This document shows positions 1 through 7,582 of a stretch of 64,000 bases of DNA, piece by piece. The first letter of the stretch is position 1. Each line of letters opens with the position of its first letter. The DNA comes from Affinirhizobium straminoryzae (GTDB taxonomy: Bacteria > Pseudomonadota > Alphaproteobacteria > Rhizobiales > Rhizobiaceae). The notes under the pieces are model-generated. The model did not search any database and was not told where the DNA came from. It saw only the letters and a program-made list of their open reading frames with translations. The DNA lies in NCBI RefSeq assembly GCF_007004135.1, contig NZ_VJMG01000010.1, forward strand, positions 124,001 to 188,000. Direction: 5' to 3'. A program made the position numbers and the translations under genes.

Positions 1-252
1 ACCCGCATCCGGGTGGAGGGGCAGCTTGCCTTCAATACCTCTTATCAATCGATTCTGGCCGCCACCGATGGTTTCGGCCTCGCCTTCGTGCCGGAGGATG
101 TGGCCCAACCCTATCTGACCGACGGACGTCTGCTCCGCGTCTTGGAAGACTGGACGCCGCCCTGGGACGGCTATCACCTCTATTATCCGAGCCGCCGCCA
201 GTCATCGCCCGCCTTCACGGCCTTGGTCAATGCGCTGCGCCACCGCGACTGA
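1..252 (+). CDS. LysR-family regulator, C-terminal fragment (cut by window edge)
   Basis: This is the last 83 residues of a LysR-type transcriptional regulator; the frame is open from the first base, so the start lies outside the window. The visible part is the end of the periplasmic-binding-like effector domain. The pattern ATDGFGLAFVPEDVA is the usual stretch where the domain recognises its ligand and judges 'always-on' alleles. It is followed by the LRVLEDWTPPWDGYHLYYPSRR strand pattern and a final helix (FTALVNALR) typical of this family. The target genes are not visible. A convergent cupin gene follows after about 30 bp. Confidence 0.85.
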   Translation, partial: TRIRVEGQLAFNTSYQSILAATDGFGLAFVPEDVAQPYLTDGRLLRVLEDWTPPWDGYHLYYPSRRQSSPAFTALVNALRHRD

Positions 253-283
253 GCACGCCGCGGCGGCTGAAGACCGCGCGGCT

Positions 284-679
284 TCACGCCTCGTATTCGG
301 CGTCCGTCACCTTTTCCAGCCAGTCTACGGCCTTCCCATCCAGCGATTCCTGAATGGCGATATGGGTCATGGCGGTCGCAGGACCGGCGCCATGCCAATG
401 CTTTTCACCCGGATCGAACCAGACGACATCGCCCGGTCGGATTTCTTCCACCGGGCCGCCTTCGCGCTGGACGCGGCCGAAGCCTGCGGTGACGATCAGC
501 ACCTGCCCGAGCGGATGGGTATGCCAGGCGGTCCGGGCCCCAGGCTCGAACGTCACCGCATTACCGGCCGCTCTGGCCGGGGGCGTCACCGGAAACAGCG
601 GATCGATTCGCACCGTACCGGTGAACCAATCGGCGGGCCCCCTGCCGGAAGGCTGGCTGCCTGCGCGTCGAATCTGCAT
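284..679 (-). CDS. Cupin protein, hydroxynitrile-lyase-like
   Basis: A 131-residue single-domain cupin. The start at 679 is preferred over 685 because the AAGGAG ribosome site sits 7 bases before it; this start also gives the same length as the manganese-dependent (R)-hydroxynitrile lyase of Granulicella tundricola. Recalled similarity to that enzyme is very high ([40 protein letters not shown]). Metal ligands fall at His53, His55, Gln59 and His94. Homologues in soil bacteria are often annotated only as cupin and may act on small carbonyl or phenolic compounds, so the physiological reaction is unknown. It has no operon partner and lies alone between two regulators. Confidence 0.85.
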   Translation of the reverse strand: MQIRRAGSQPSGRGPADWFTGTVRIDPLFPVTPPARAAGNAVTFEPGARTAWHTHPLGQVLIVTAGFGRVQREGGPVEEIRPGDVVWFDPGEKHWHGAGPATAMTHIAIQESLDGKAVDWLEKVTDAEYEA

Positions 680-685
680 GGTCAT

Positions 686-1112
686 TCTCCTTCATTGCAG
701 TCTCAGAAAGGTTCCGGCAGCGCGCCGTCCGTTCTTCGCCTCGCAGCCTTGTCCCACATCCTCGCACGGCACCTCCAGATCGAAGACGCGGCCCGGATTG
801 ATAGATGCGGTTCAGGACACGATCCATCAAGGATGGCAGATAGGCTACCGGGCGGCGCCGCATTTTGCGCCTGCATCCTCGGCGCCTGCGTGCCGACGCA
901 TTACGGCACGCAATCAGACCAACCCGCATGTCATTTCAAGCGGACCAACCAACGCATCGAGGCAATCTTGCCCTGTCCGACGACGATTACAAATGGGATG
1001 GTCTCATCCGCCTCAGCCGCTTCGACGGCGGCATCGAAGCGCATCTGAGGAAAGCCGGAAACGGCTGCAGGACGACTGCATTTTCCGGCGGCTCCGGCCG
1101 ATACCCCCGGCT
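686..1112. other. 427-bp stretch without a convincing gene
   Basis: I see no reading frame with family resemblance or a good ribosome site here. Several open frames run through it but have arginine- and serine-rich shadow composition. It lies upstream of the cupin gene and downstream of the SorC gene, both transcribed leftwards, so it should hold the cupin promoter. Confidence 0.5.
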
Positions 1113-2114
1113 CTAGCCTGGGGGAGGCTGGGCGCCTTTCGGTCGCGCCGCCACCAGACCAGCGACAAGACTGTGATCGATGACCAGTGTGTTGGCGATG
1201 CCGGCCTTCAGCAGCGCCAGCAGCGGCTTCGTCTTGGCCATGCCGGCGGCCACGACGACATTGTCTGCCTTGCGCAGATCCTCGAATTCGATGCCGGTAT
1301 GGCGATCATTCAGGCCGGTCTCGGCGCGTGAACCATCCGCCTTCAGAAAATGTCCGGCCACTTCGCAGACCGCGCCGGCCTCACGCGCATCGTCCAGGTC
1401 TGCCGCGGACATGCCCGAAGCCAGAAAGAAGCTGCCGGTTTCCTCGCAGGCGCCGCAGGAAATCACGTTGAAGTCCGTCGCGGCCATCTCGGAGAGGATG
1501 GGGCGGATTGAGGGGTCTGCCTTCAGCGCGGCACAGGTTTCCGCAAGCCCGAGAACGAAGGGTACAGGCAGCGTTCGGGCACTACCGCCCACGATCTGCG
1601 CCATCTCCAGGCTCAGCGAATAGGCGCTTGTTCCATCATCATTGTGCGAGGCGCCCATCAGCGCCACGATGCGGGAATCAGGCTTCGAGAGCATGCGCAT
1701 GGCCTCGATCGTGCGCCGAACCGTCGTACCACCACCGACACCCACCGAGACGTTGCGCGTGTTGAGGATGCGCCGACTGACATAGTTGGCGGCTGCGATG
1801 CCGACCGCATCCTTGCGCTGCGGATCGAGCAGCGGATCGTCCGGATTGGCGGCATCGGCGGGCGGCGTGAGAATGCAGCGGGCAAGGCCGTAACTGGCGG
1901 CAATCCAGTCGGCCAAGGCAAGCGTCTCGGCCATCTGGTGCTCGAGGCTGATCTTGACGAGACCGCTCTCGCGCGCGCCAGACAGCATGCGGACCACCTT
2001 CGTCCGCGACACCTCGAGGCGACGGGCCACCTCCTCCTGGCCGAGGCCGTGCACGTAGTAGAGCCAGGCCGCCATCACCTGCAGGTCATGATCGTCAGAG
2101 CGTATGCGCGACAT
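1113..2114 (-). CDS. SorC-family sugar-binding transcriptional regulator
   Basis: A 333-residue SorC/CggR-type regulator. An N-terminal helix-turn-helix (AAWLYYVHGLGQEEVARRL then VSRTKVVRMLSGAR, residues about 14-50) is followed by the large sugar-phosphate-binding domain, with the marker patterns VGVGGGTTVRR and ALMGASHND. SorC proteins sense phosphorylated sugars or polyols and usually control the adjacent operon. The gene is divergent from a galactitol-type PTS operon across 196 bp that contains two inverted repeats. It is therefore probably the regulator of that PTS and responds to the phosphorylated product. It is the first of two SorC genes flanking the PTS and acetoin-dehydrogenase-like genes. 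Confidence 0.9.
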   Translation of the reverse strand: MSRIRSDDHDLQVMAAWLYYVHGLGQEEVARRLEVSRTKVVRMLSGARESGLVKISLEHQMAETLALADWIAASYGLARCILTPPADAANPDDPLLDPQRKDAVGIAAANYVSRRILNTRNVSVGVGGGTTVRRTIEAMRMLSKPDSRIVALMGASHNDDGTSAYSLSLEMAQIVGGSARTLPVPFVLGLAETCAALKADPSIRPILSEMAATDFNVISCGACEETGSFFLASGMSAADLDDAREAGAVCEVAGHFLKADGSRAETGLNDRHTGIEFEDLRKADNVVVAAGMAKTKPLLALLKAGIANTLVIDHSLVAGLVAARPKGAQPPPG

Positions 2115-2186
2115 CGCTTTCGTTCCTCATCGATTCACCGGGTTGCAGTATGCCGCAACTTTGCGGAGACACCAGTGTTTTGCACA

Positions 2187-2198
2187 TTTGCGCGCAAA
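2187..2198. promoter_or_regulatory. Perfect 12-bp palindrome, candidate SorC operator
   Basis: TTTGCGCGCAAA is a perfect dyad in the divergent region between the SorC gene and the PTS operon. A further partial copy precedes it (TTTTGCACA) and GCACA follows it. A TTGACA -35-like hexamer starts at 2207, with a weak TATGAT 20 bp further on. The location suits an operator for the divergent regulator, but binding is inferred only. Confidence 0.45.
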
Positions 2199-2254
2199 CC
2201 GCACACTTGACACGACCGATCGACGCGAACAATATGATCGCCGACGAACAAAAG

Positions 2255-2276
2255 TGCATTCAGGGGAGTGAATGCA
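2255..2276. promoter_or_regulatory. Inverted repeat with Shine-Dalgarno-like loop
   Basis: The arms TGCATTCA and TGAATGCA pair perfectly around a GGGGAG loop. The element overlaps an early in-frame ATG (2272) of the PTS IIC gene and lies about 35 bp before the better-supported GTG start. It could be a second SorC operator in DNA, or an RNA hairpin that holds a ribosome site in its loop. Confidence 0.45.
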
Positions 2277-2310
2277 TGGTTTGCCGTTCATTCACGTAAG
2301 GGAGGATAAC

Positions 2311-3735
2311 GTGGACGCACTTTTAAGCGGCCTGAAGGCCGTCATCGACGATCTGGGAGCCACCGTGCTCCTGCCCATCATGATTTTCATCATCGGCGTG
2401 GTTCTGGGTGCAAAGCCCGGCAAGGCGTTTCGCGCCGGTGTCACCATCGGCGTTGCCTTCATCGGCATCAATCTGGTCATCGGGCTGATGTGGACGAACC
2501 TCAGCGACGTGGCGCAGGCGATTGCAACCAATACCGGCGTCAAGCGCGATGTCGTGGATGTCGGCTGGCCGTCGTCGGCGGCCATCGCCTTCGGCTCGCA
2601 GGTCGGCCTCTGGGTCATCCCGATCGGCATTGCCGTCAATGTCGTCCTGCTTCTGGCAGGCTGGACGCGCACGCTGAACGTCGATGTCTGGAATTTCTGG
2701 CACTTCGCCTTCGTCGGCTCGCTCGTCACCGCCGCAACCGGTTCCCTGCCCTACGGGCTGGCCGCCGCCGCCCTCATGGCCGCACTCTCGCTGTTCTTTG
2801 CCGACTGGAGCGCAAAGCCGGTGCAGGCCTTCTACGGGCTGCCGGGCGTTTCGGTACCGCATCTGCTGTCGGCACAGATCCTGCCCATCGCGATCCTGAC
2901 CAATTGGTTGATCGAGCGCATTCCTGGCCTTCGCGACATCGATCTGTCCACCGATCACATCCAGAAGCGGCTGGGTGTTGCCGGGGAACCGGTCATTCTG
3001 GGCCTCATCATCGGCCTTGTTCTCGGTCTCGTCGGCTTCTGGAACCCGGCAGACATTCCCGGCATGACGGCCAAGGTGCTGAAGGCGGGCATCAATCTGG
3101 CAGCGGTGATGCTGCTTCTGCCCCGCATGGTCAAAATCCTGATGGAAGGCCTGATCCCCGTCTCCGAGGCAGCGCGCGAGTTCGTGCAGAAGCGGGCCGG
3201 CGACCGGCAAATCAATATCGGGCTTGATTCGGCAATCCTGATCGGCCATCCGGCGGCCATCTCGTCAGCCCTGCTGCTCGTTCCGATCGCGATCATTCTC
3301 TCGATCATCCTGCCCGGCAACCGCGTCATCCTGTTTGCCGATCTGGCAGTCATTCCGTTCGTGGTGGCCCTGGCTGCGCCCATCGTGCGGGGCAATGTGC
3401 TGCGCATGGTGATCATCGGCACGATCACGCTGACCATCGGCTTCTACATCGCCGGTGCGCTCGCGCCGCTCTTCACCTCGGCCGCCGGCAGTGCCGGTTT
3501 CAAGATGCCGGCCAATGCCAGCCAGATCACTGCCATCGGCGATGGCTTCGTCTGGATCGGCTTCGTCGTGGTGAAGCTGTTCAGCGGCCTCGGCTGGCTG
3601 GGCGCCCTCATCGTCGCCGCACTGATCGCAATCTGCATGTGGCTGCTGAAGGTACGCGCCGCAGCGATGGAGGCGCTCGCCTCGGCCAGCCCGGAGAAAG
3701 CCACTCAATCCAACGGCCGCAGGGTATCGGCATGA
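2311..3735 (+). CDS. gatC: PTS galactitol-type transporter, IIC component
   Basis: A 474-residue polytopic membrane protein of the galactitol (Gat) PTS family, the sugar-translocating subunit. Characteristic features shared with E. coli GatC are the early VLLPIMIFIIGVVLG segment, HVVDVGWP-like RDVVDVGWPSS, NVDVWNFWH and IGLDSAILIGHPA. About eleven hydrophobic segments are visible. I chose the GTG at 2311 because GGAGG lies 5 bases upstream and the protein then begins at the point where GatC proteins begin; the ATG at 2272 would add 13 unsupported residues. It is the first gene of a IIC-IIA-IIB-(HPr-EI) operon. GatC-family porters carry hexitols and other polyols, so substrate identity is open. 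Confidence 0.9.
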   Translation: MDALLSGLKAVIDDLGATVLLPIMIFIIGVVLGAKPGKAFRAGVTIGVAFIGINLVIGLMWTNLSDVAQAIATNTGVKRDVVDVGWPSSAAIAFGSQVGLWVIPIGIAVNVVLLLAGWTRTLNVDVWNFWHFAFVGSLVTAATGSLPYGLAAAALMAALSLFFADWSAKPVQAFYGLPGVSVPHLLSAQILPIAILTNWLIERIPGLRDIDLSTDHIQKRLGVAGEPVILGLIIGLVLGLVGFWNPADIPGMTAKVLKAGINLAAVMLLLPRMVKILMEGLIPVSEAAREFVQKRAGDRQINIGLDSAILIGHPAAISSALLLVPIAIILSIILPGNRVILFADLAVIPFVVALAAPIVRGNVLRMVIIGTITLTIGFYIAGALAPLFTSAAGSAGFKMPANASQITAIGDGFVWIGFVVVKLFSGLGWLGALIVAALIAICMWLLKVRAAAMEALASASPEKATQSNGRRVSA

Positions 3736-4220
3736 CAGACAGCATGAACACGACGAGTTTCCTCTCCAGGGAGGACATCTTTACCGGGCTCACGGCCCGC
3801 AATGCAAACGAGGTGATCGGCCAGCTGGCCGATCATCTTCTCAGCCGCGGCAAGGTGCGCTCGAGCTATCGCGGCGCAGTCGAGGAACGCGAACGGACCA
3901 TGCCGACGGGTCTGCCGCTGGAAGACGGGCTGGCCGTCGCCGTGCCCCATACCGATCCGGAGCATGTGATCGCCTCCGGGGCTGCCGTGGCCACGCTGAA
4001 AGAGCCCGTGACCTTCCGCAGCATGGACGATCCGGATAAGGAACTGCCGGTTCGCCTTGTCTTCATGCTCGCGCTTCACAGCAAGGAAGAACAGCTCGAA
4101 ATGCTGTCTGCCATCGGCGGGCTCATTCAGGACAATAAAACGCTTCAATCTCTGTGCGAAGCGCAAGACAGTGGTCAGATCTACGCTGACATCGATCGAT
4201 ATCTCAAACTGGGAGGTTGA
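3732..4220 (+). CDS. gatA: PTS galactitol-type IIA component
   Basis: A 162-residue cytoplasmic phosphotransferase of the PTS EIIA type-2 (fructose/mannitol/Gat) superfamily. It receives phosphate from HPr and passes it to the IIB protein. The phosphorylatable histidine is His73 in the VAVPHTDPEHV motif. An upstream GLPLEDGLA segment is typical for GatA. The start codon overlaps the IIC stop (ATGA), implying translational coupling. The IIB gene follows after 7 bp. Confidence 0.92.
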   Translation: MTDSMNTTSFLSREDIFTGLTARNANEVIGQLADHLLSRGKVRSSYRGAVEERERTMPTGLPLEDGLAVAVPHTDPEHVIASGAAVATLKEPVTFRSMDDPDKELPVRLVFMLALHSKEEQLEMLSAIGGLIQDNKTLQSLCEAQDSGQIYADIDRYLKLGG

Positions 4221-4227
4221 GACCAAA

Positions 4228-4512
4228 ATGACCAAGAAGACAGTCCTCGTCGCCTGCGGCACCGCCGTTGCCACATCCACCGTCGTTGCCACCGCCATCG
4301 TCGAGGCCATGGGGGATCGCGGCATCGACGTCGAGACCCGCCAGTGCAAGGCGACCGAGGTGCCGAGCATGCTCGATGGCGTGGACCTCATCGTCTCGAC
4401 AACGCCGCTGCCGCCGAATCTTCCGAAGCCGGCCATCGTCACGCTCGCTTTCCTGACCGGCATCGGCCGCGATGCCGAAATCAACAGGATCGCCGATATC
4501 CTGCGTGCCTGA
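4228..4512 (+). CDS. gatB: PTS galactitol-type IIB component
   Basis: A 94-residue PTS IIB of the lactose/cellobiose-like fold, with the phosphocysteine at Cys10 in the VLVACGTAVATS loop. It transfers phosphate from the IIA histidine to the incoming polyol bound by IIC. Length and the P-loop-like active-site turn agree with GatB. It sits between the IIA gene and the HPr-EI gene in one compact operon. Confidence 0.92.
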   Translation: MTKKTVLVACGTAVATSTVVATAIVEAMGDRGIDVETRQCKATEVPSMLDGVDLIVSTTPLPPNLPKPAIVTLAFLTGIGRDAEINRIADILRA

Positions 4513-4527
4513 GACAGAGGTGTATCG

Positions 4528-6492
4528 ATGGAAATCCAGCGCGCCGTCCGCGTTGCGGTTCCGGGCGGCATCCATGCCAGACCCGCGGCCGAGATCGTCA
4601 GGCTTTCAAAGGGATATAACAGCGAGCTTTTTCTGGAACACCAGGGCAAGTCGGCCACGACGCGCTCTTCGTTCAAGCTCATCCTGCTCAGCCTCAAGGA
4701 AGGAGCGGACGTGACCATCCGCGCGATCGGCGAGGATGCCGATCGCGCCGTGGAAGACATTGCCGGCTATCTGGAGGCGCGGCAGGGCGACCATGCGCAA
4801 GGCGCGGCGGCATCCCCCGAGGCTAAACCCGACCCCACAGGGTCTGGCGATGGCACGGCCCCGGCCGGGGCGCTCAGTGGCAATGCACTGAAGGGCGTCG
4901 CCGGCGGCTCAGGCGCGGCCATCGGCCCCGCCTTTGCCTTCCGCCAGCCGGTTCTGGAACCGTTTGCCGCTCTCGTTGCAGACGTGGATGCGGACATCCG
5001 CGCGGCACGGGAGGCCATGCAGCATGTGGGTCTTGCGCTGCGCCGCCAGGCCGCCGCGGCCAGCCGCGGCACGGCCGACGTGCTGAACGCCATTGCCGAA
5101 CTGTCGGACGATGCCGAATGGAGCGCCCGCGTCGAGGCATTGATCCGGGGCGGGCGAAGCGCCGGCGCTGCGGTTCTTGCCGTCGGAGCGGAGCTTGCGG
5201 ACGAACTCTCCGCGCTCGAAGACAGTTATGCCCGCGCCCGTTCGGAAGACATTGCCAGCCTCACGCGGCTGACGGCCCTGCACCTGCAGGGCAAGCATGC
5301 CTTGAGCCTTGCCGACGTGCCCGCAGGCAGCGTGCTGGTCGCCGATGAAATCAGCGCCGCCGAAGCGGGCGGTGCTGATCTGTCGCGGCTTTCCGGCATC
5401 GTGACCCGCCAGGGCTCTGCCTCCAGCCATGCCGCCATCCTCGCGAGGGCCGCGGGCGTTCCTGCCGTCTTCGGCGTGCAGGATCCGGACAGACGCCTGG
5501 ATCGCGCCCGCGAGATCGCGCTCGATGGCGATGGTGGACTAGTCTTTCCCGATCCGGATGCACGCGCACGCGACGATATTGTTCGCAGATGCGAAATGGC
5601 GAAGGCCGAAGCGCAGGCTCTGCGGACATGGATTGATGTGGCGCCAACGACGACCGATGGCGTTGCCATCACCATTGCCGCCAATCTCGGTTCGGTGGAC
5701 GAAATTGCCCAGGCGCAGGCGGCGGGAGCCATGGGCGTCGGCCTGTTCCGCACCGAGTTCCTGTTCATGAACAGGAATGATCTGCCAACGGAAGACGAAC
5801 AACTGGACGTCTACAAAAGCCTTCTGCTCGCCTTTCCCGACCATCCTGTCATCATCCGCACGCTGGATATCGGCGCCGACAAGCCGGTGCGCAGCCTTGC
5901 CCTGTCCCGCGAGGACAATCCCTTCCTCGGGGTGCGCGGCATTCGCCTGTGTCTTGCGCGCCCGGACCTCTTCAAGCCGCAACTGCGCGCCCTGCTGAGA
6001 GCTGCCCCCTTCGGCAGGCTGCATGTGATGCTGCCGATGGTGGCGGACACCGGCGAGATCGACGCAACCCGGGCTCTGATCGACCAGTGCCGCAGCGAGC
6101 TGATCCAGGAAGGCAAGACGGCGGCGGACTTCGTGCTCGGGATCATGGTGGAGACGCCGGCCGCAGTCTTTGCGGCGGAAACGCTTGCCCGCAAGGTGCG
6201 GTTCTTCTCGATCGGAACGAATGACCTGACGCAATATGTCATGGCGGCAGACCGGCTGAACCCCGGCGTTGCCGAGTTGTGCCGCGTCGATCAGCCGGCC
6301 GTCCTGTCCGCCATCCGCATGGTGTGCACGGCAGCGGAGAAGGCCGGGATCTGGGTCGGGGTCTGCGGGGAAGCCGCAGGCGATGCGGCGGTTGCCCAAC
6401 ACTTCATCGCCGCCGGCGTGACCGAACTCAGCATGGCGCCGGCTTCGATCCTCAAGATGAAAAGCGCCGTCTCCGGCTATATCAGGGGATAA
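4528..6492 (+). CDS. HPr-enzyme I fusion phosphotransferase
   Basis: A 654-residue fusion that starts the PTS phosphate relay from phosphoenolpyruvate. Residues 1-85 are an HPr domain: His16 in GGIHARPA is the phosphorylation site, and Ser47 aligns with the regulatory serine. A Pro/Gly/Ala-rich linker (about 86-118) leads to a full enzyme I. The EI phosphohistidine is His301 (GSASSHAAILAR), and the PEP-binding barrel has SIGTNDLTQYVMAADR and Cys613 in GVCGEAAGD. This gives the operon its own general PTS proteins. Alphaproteobacteria usually carry only the nitrogen-type PTS, so a dedicated EI/HPr makes the transporter self-sufficient. A strong terminator follows. Confidence 0.93.
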   Translation: MEIQRAVRVAVPGGIHARPAAEIVRLSKGYNSELFLEHQGKSATTRSSFKLILLSLKEGADVTIRAIGEDADRAVEDIAGYLEARQGDHAQGAAASPEAKPDPTGSGDGTAPAGALSGNALKGVAGGSGAAIGPAFAFRQPVLEPFAALVADVDADIRAAREAMQHVGLALRRQAAAASRGTADVLNAIAELSDDAEWSARVEALIRGGRSAGAAVLAVGAELADELSALEDSYARARSEDIASLTRLTALHLQGKHALSLADVPAGSVLVADEISAAEAGGADLSRLSGIVTRQGSASSHAAILARAAGVPAVFGVQDPDRRLDRAREIALDGDGGLVFPDPDARARDDIVRRCEMAKAEAQALRTWIDVAPTTTDGVAITIAANLGSVDEIAQAQAAGAMGVGLFRTEFLFMNRNDLPTEDEQLDVYKSLLLAFPDHPVIIRTLDIGADKPVRSLALSREDNPFLGVRGIRLCLARPDLFKPQLRALLRAAPFGRLHVMLPMVADTGEIDATRALIDQCRSELIQEGKTAADFVLGIMVETPAAVFAAETLARKVRFFSIGTNDLTQYVMAADRLNPGVAELCRVDQPAVLSAIRMVCTAAEKAGIWVGVCGEAAGDAAVAQHFIAAGVTELSMAPASILKMKSAVSGYIRG

Positions 6493-6506
6493 ACGACGCA
6501 GGTAAC

Positions 6507-6553
6507 AAGGCCAGCCAGCCGTCGCATCCGCGCGGCTGGCTGGCTTTTCTTTC
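6507..6553 (+). terminator. Rho-independent terminator after PTS operon
   Basis: A perfect 12-bp stem, GCCAGCCAGCCG/CGGCTGGCTGGC, has an 11-base loop. It is flanked by AA on the 5' side and TTTTCTTT on the 3' side, which extend the pairing and give the T-tract. It starts about 15 bp after the HPr-EI stop codon and lies in a convergent region with the second SorC gene. Confidence 0.9.
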
Positions 6554-6598
6554 GCATCCATGCCGTTACTGCCCACACGCTGCTGATCGAAGGGTACC

Positions 6599-7558
6599 TC
6601 AGGCGATCAGTGATCGTGCGGTCTGTTCGTCGGTGATGAAGGTGGTCGGGCAGACGATACGGATGGCGCCGCGCAGCGCAAGAATCTTTTCCTTGCCACC
6701 TGAGATGAGGACCCGTTCCGGGGTCCGCCGCAGACGGGAAAGATTTGCCGAGACGACGCGCGAATTCACATCATGATCAACGATTTCGCCCTTTTCGTTG
6801 ATGAAATTGTAGAGCACGTCCCCGACAGCACCGGCCTCCATCAGGGAGCGCCGGTCGGATTCGGAAATGTAGCCCGCCCGATAGCTTGTCGTCAGCGTCG
6901 AGATGCCACCAACCGACAACAGGGCGACATCCAGCTTGTCCGCCATCTCGAAAATCGCAGCGAGGCCGCAGCGTTCGAGAAGGGCATGCTTCGTCTCGGG
7001 ACTGTCCACCACCGCCGGCGCCGGTATCAGAAAGCCTTCGCCCTGGAACAACTCGGCGAACTGCCAGGCGAATTCGGCAGGGTTGAATCGGCGGGCGGCG
7101 GCAATCCCGCCCAGCAGAGAGACGACGCGGAAATCATCGAGCGCGCTGCCAAGGATGAAGGGCAGCGTGTTGTAAAGTGTCTGGCCCCAGCCGACGCCGA
7201 CGGACATGCCCGATTTCATCAGGCTGGAAATGAAGCCGCCGGCGGCAGCGGCAATCACCTTGACCGGATCGGCCTGCGGATCGTCAAAGGGCGCTACGAT
7301 CACGCGGTTGATCTCAAAGGCGCATTCGAGCTTGCGCTCGAGTTCGGTCAGTTCGGCCAGCGGCGAAGAGATGGTGACACGCACCTCATTTCGCCGCCGC
7401 GCCTCGGCGAGTGCCCGCACCACCATGATGCGATTGATGCCGAGAATGGCGGCAACCTCGTTCTGGGTCTTGCCCTCCACATGGTAGAGCCAGACGGCCT
7501 TGGCCCGCAGGCGGTCGGCTTCGCTTTGCACCCCAGCCGGCCTCGTCGCCTCCTGCAT
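6599..7558 (-). CDS. SorC-family regulator at end of acetoin-dehydrogenase-like operon
   Basis: A 319-residue SorC-family regulator. It has a helix-turn-helix near residues 20-60 (VWLYHVEGKTQNEVAAILG, then INRIMVVRALAEAR) and the sugar-binding domain markers VGVGWGQTLYNTLP and VVSLLGGIA. The ATG at 7558 is chosen because AGGAG lies 8 bases upstream; a GTG at 7567 would be too close to it. The gene starts 24 bp after the E2 gene and is probably its co-transcribed last gene, which would give autoregulation. It converges on the PTS operon. Its effector is probably an intermediate of the pathway, such as a phosphorylated polyol or deoxyketose. Confidence 0.9.
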   Translation of the reverse strand: MQEATRPAGVQSEADRLRAKAVWLYHVEGKTQNEVAAILGINRIMVVRALAEARRRNEVRVTISSPLAELTELERKLECAFEINRVIVAPFDDPQADPVKVIAAAAGGFISSLMKSGMSVGVGWGQTLYNTLPFILGSALDDFRVVSLLGGIAAARRFNPAEFAWQFAELFQGEGFLIPAPAVVDSPETKHALLERCGLAAIFEMADKLDVALLSVGGISTLTTSYRAGYISESDRRSLMEAGAVGDVLYNFINEKGEIVDHDVNSRVVSANLSRLRRTPERVLISGGKEKILALRGAIRIVCPTTFITDEQTARSLIA

Positions 7559-7582
7559 CCGCAACACTCCTGGTGATCTGTC

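Noticed and set aside
230-1331. Long overlapping plus-strand frames across the cupin gene and its upstream region
   Set aside because: They run antisense to the cupin and SorC genes, are Arg/Pro/Ser-rich and have no ribosome sites or recognisable domains.
2272-2310. Earlier ATG start for the PTS IIC gene
   Set aside because: The SD-like GGGGAG is only 3 bases away and lies in a hairpin loop; the GTG at 2311 has well-spaced GGAGG and matches the family start. Kept as an alternative only.
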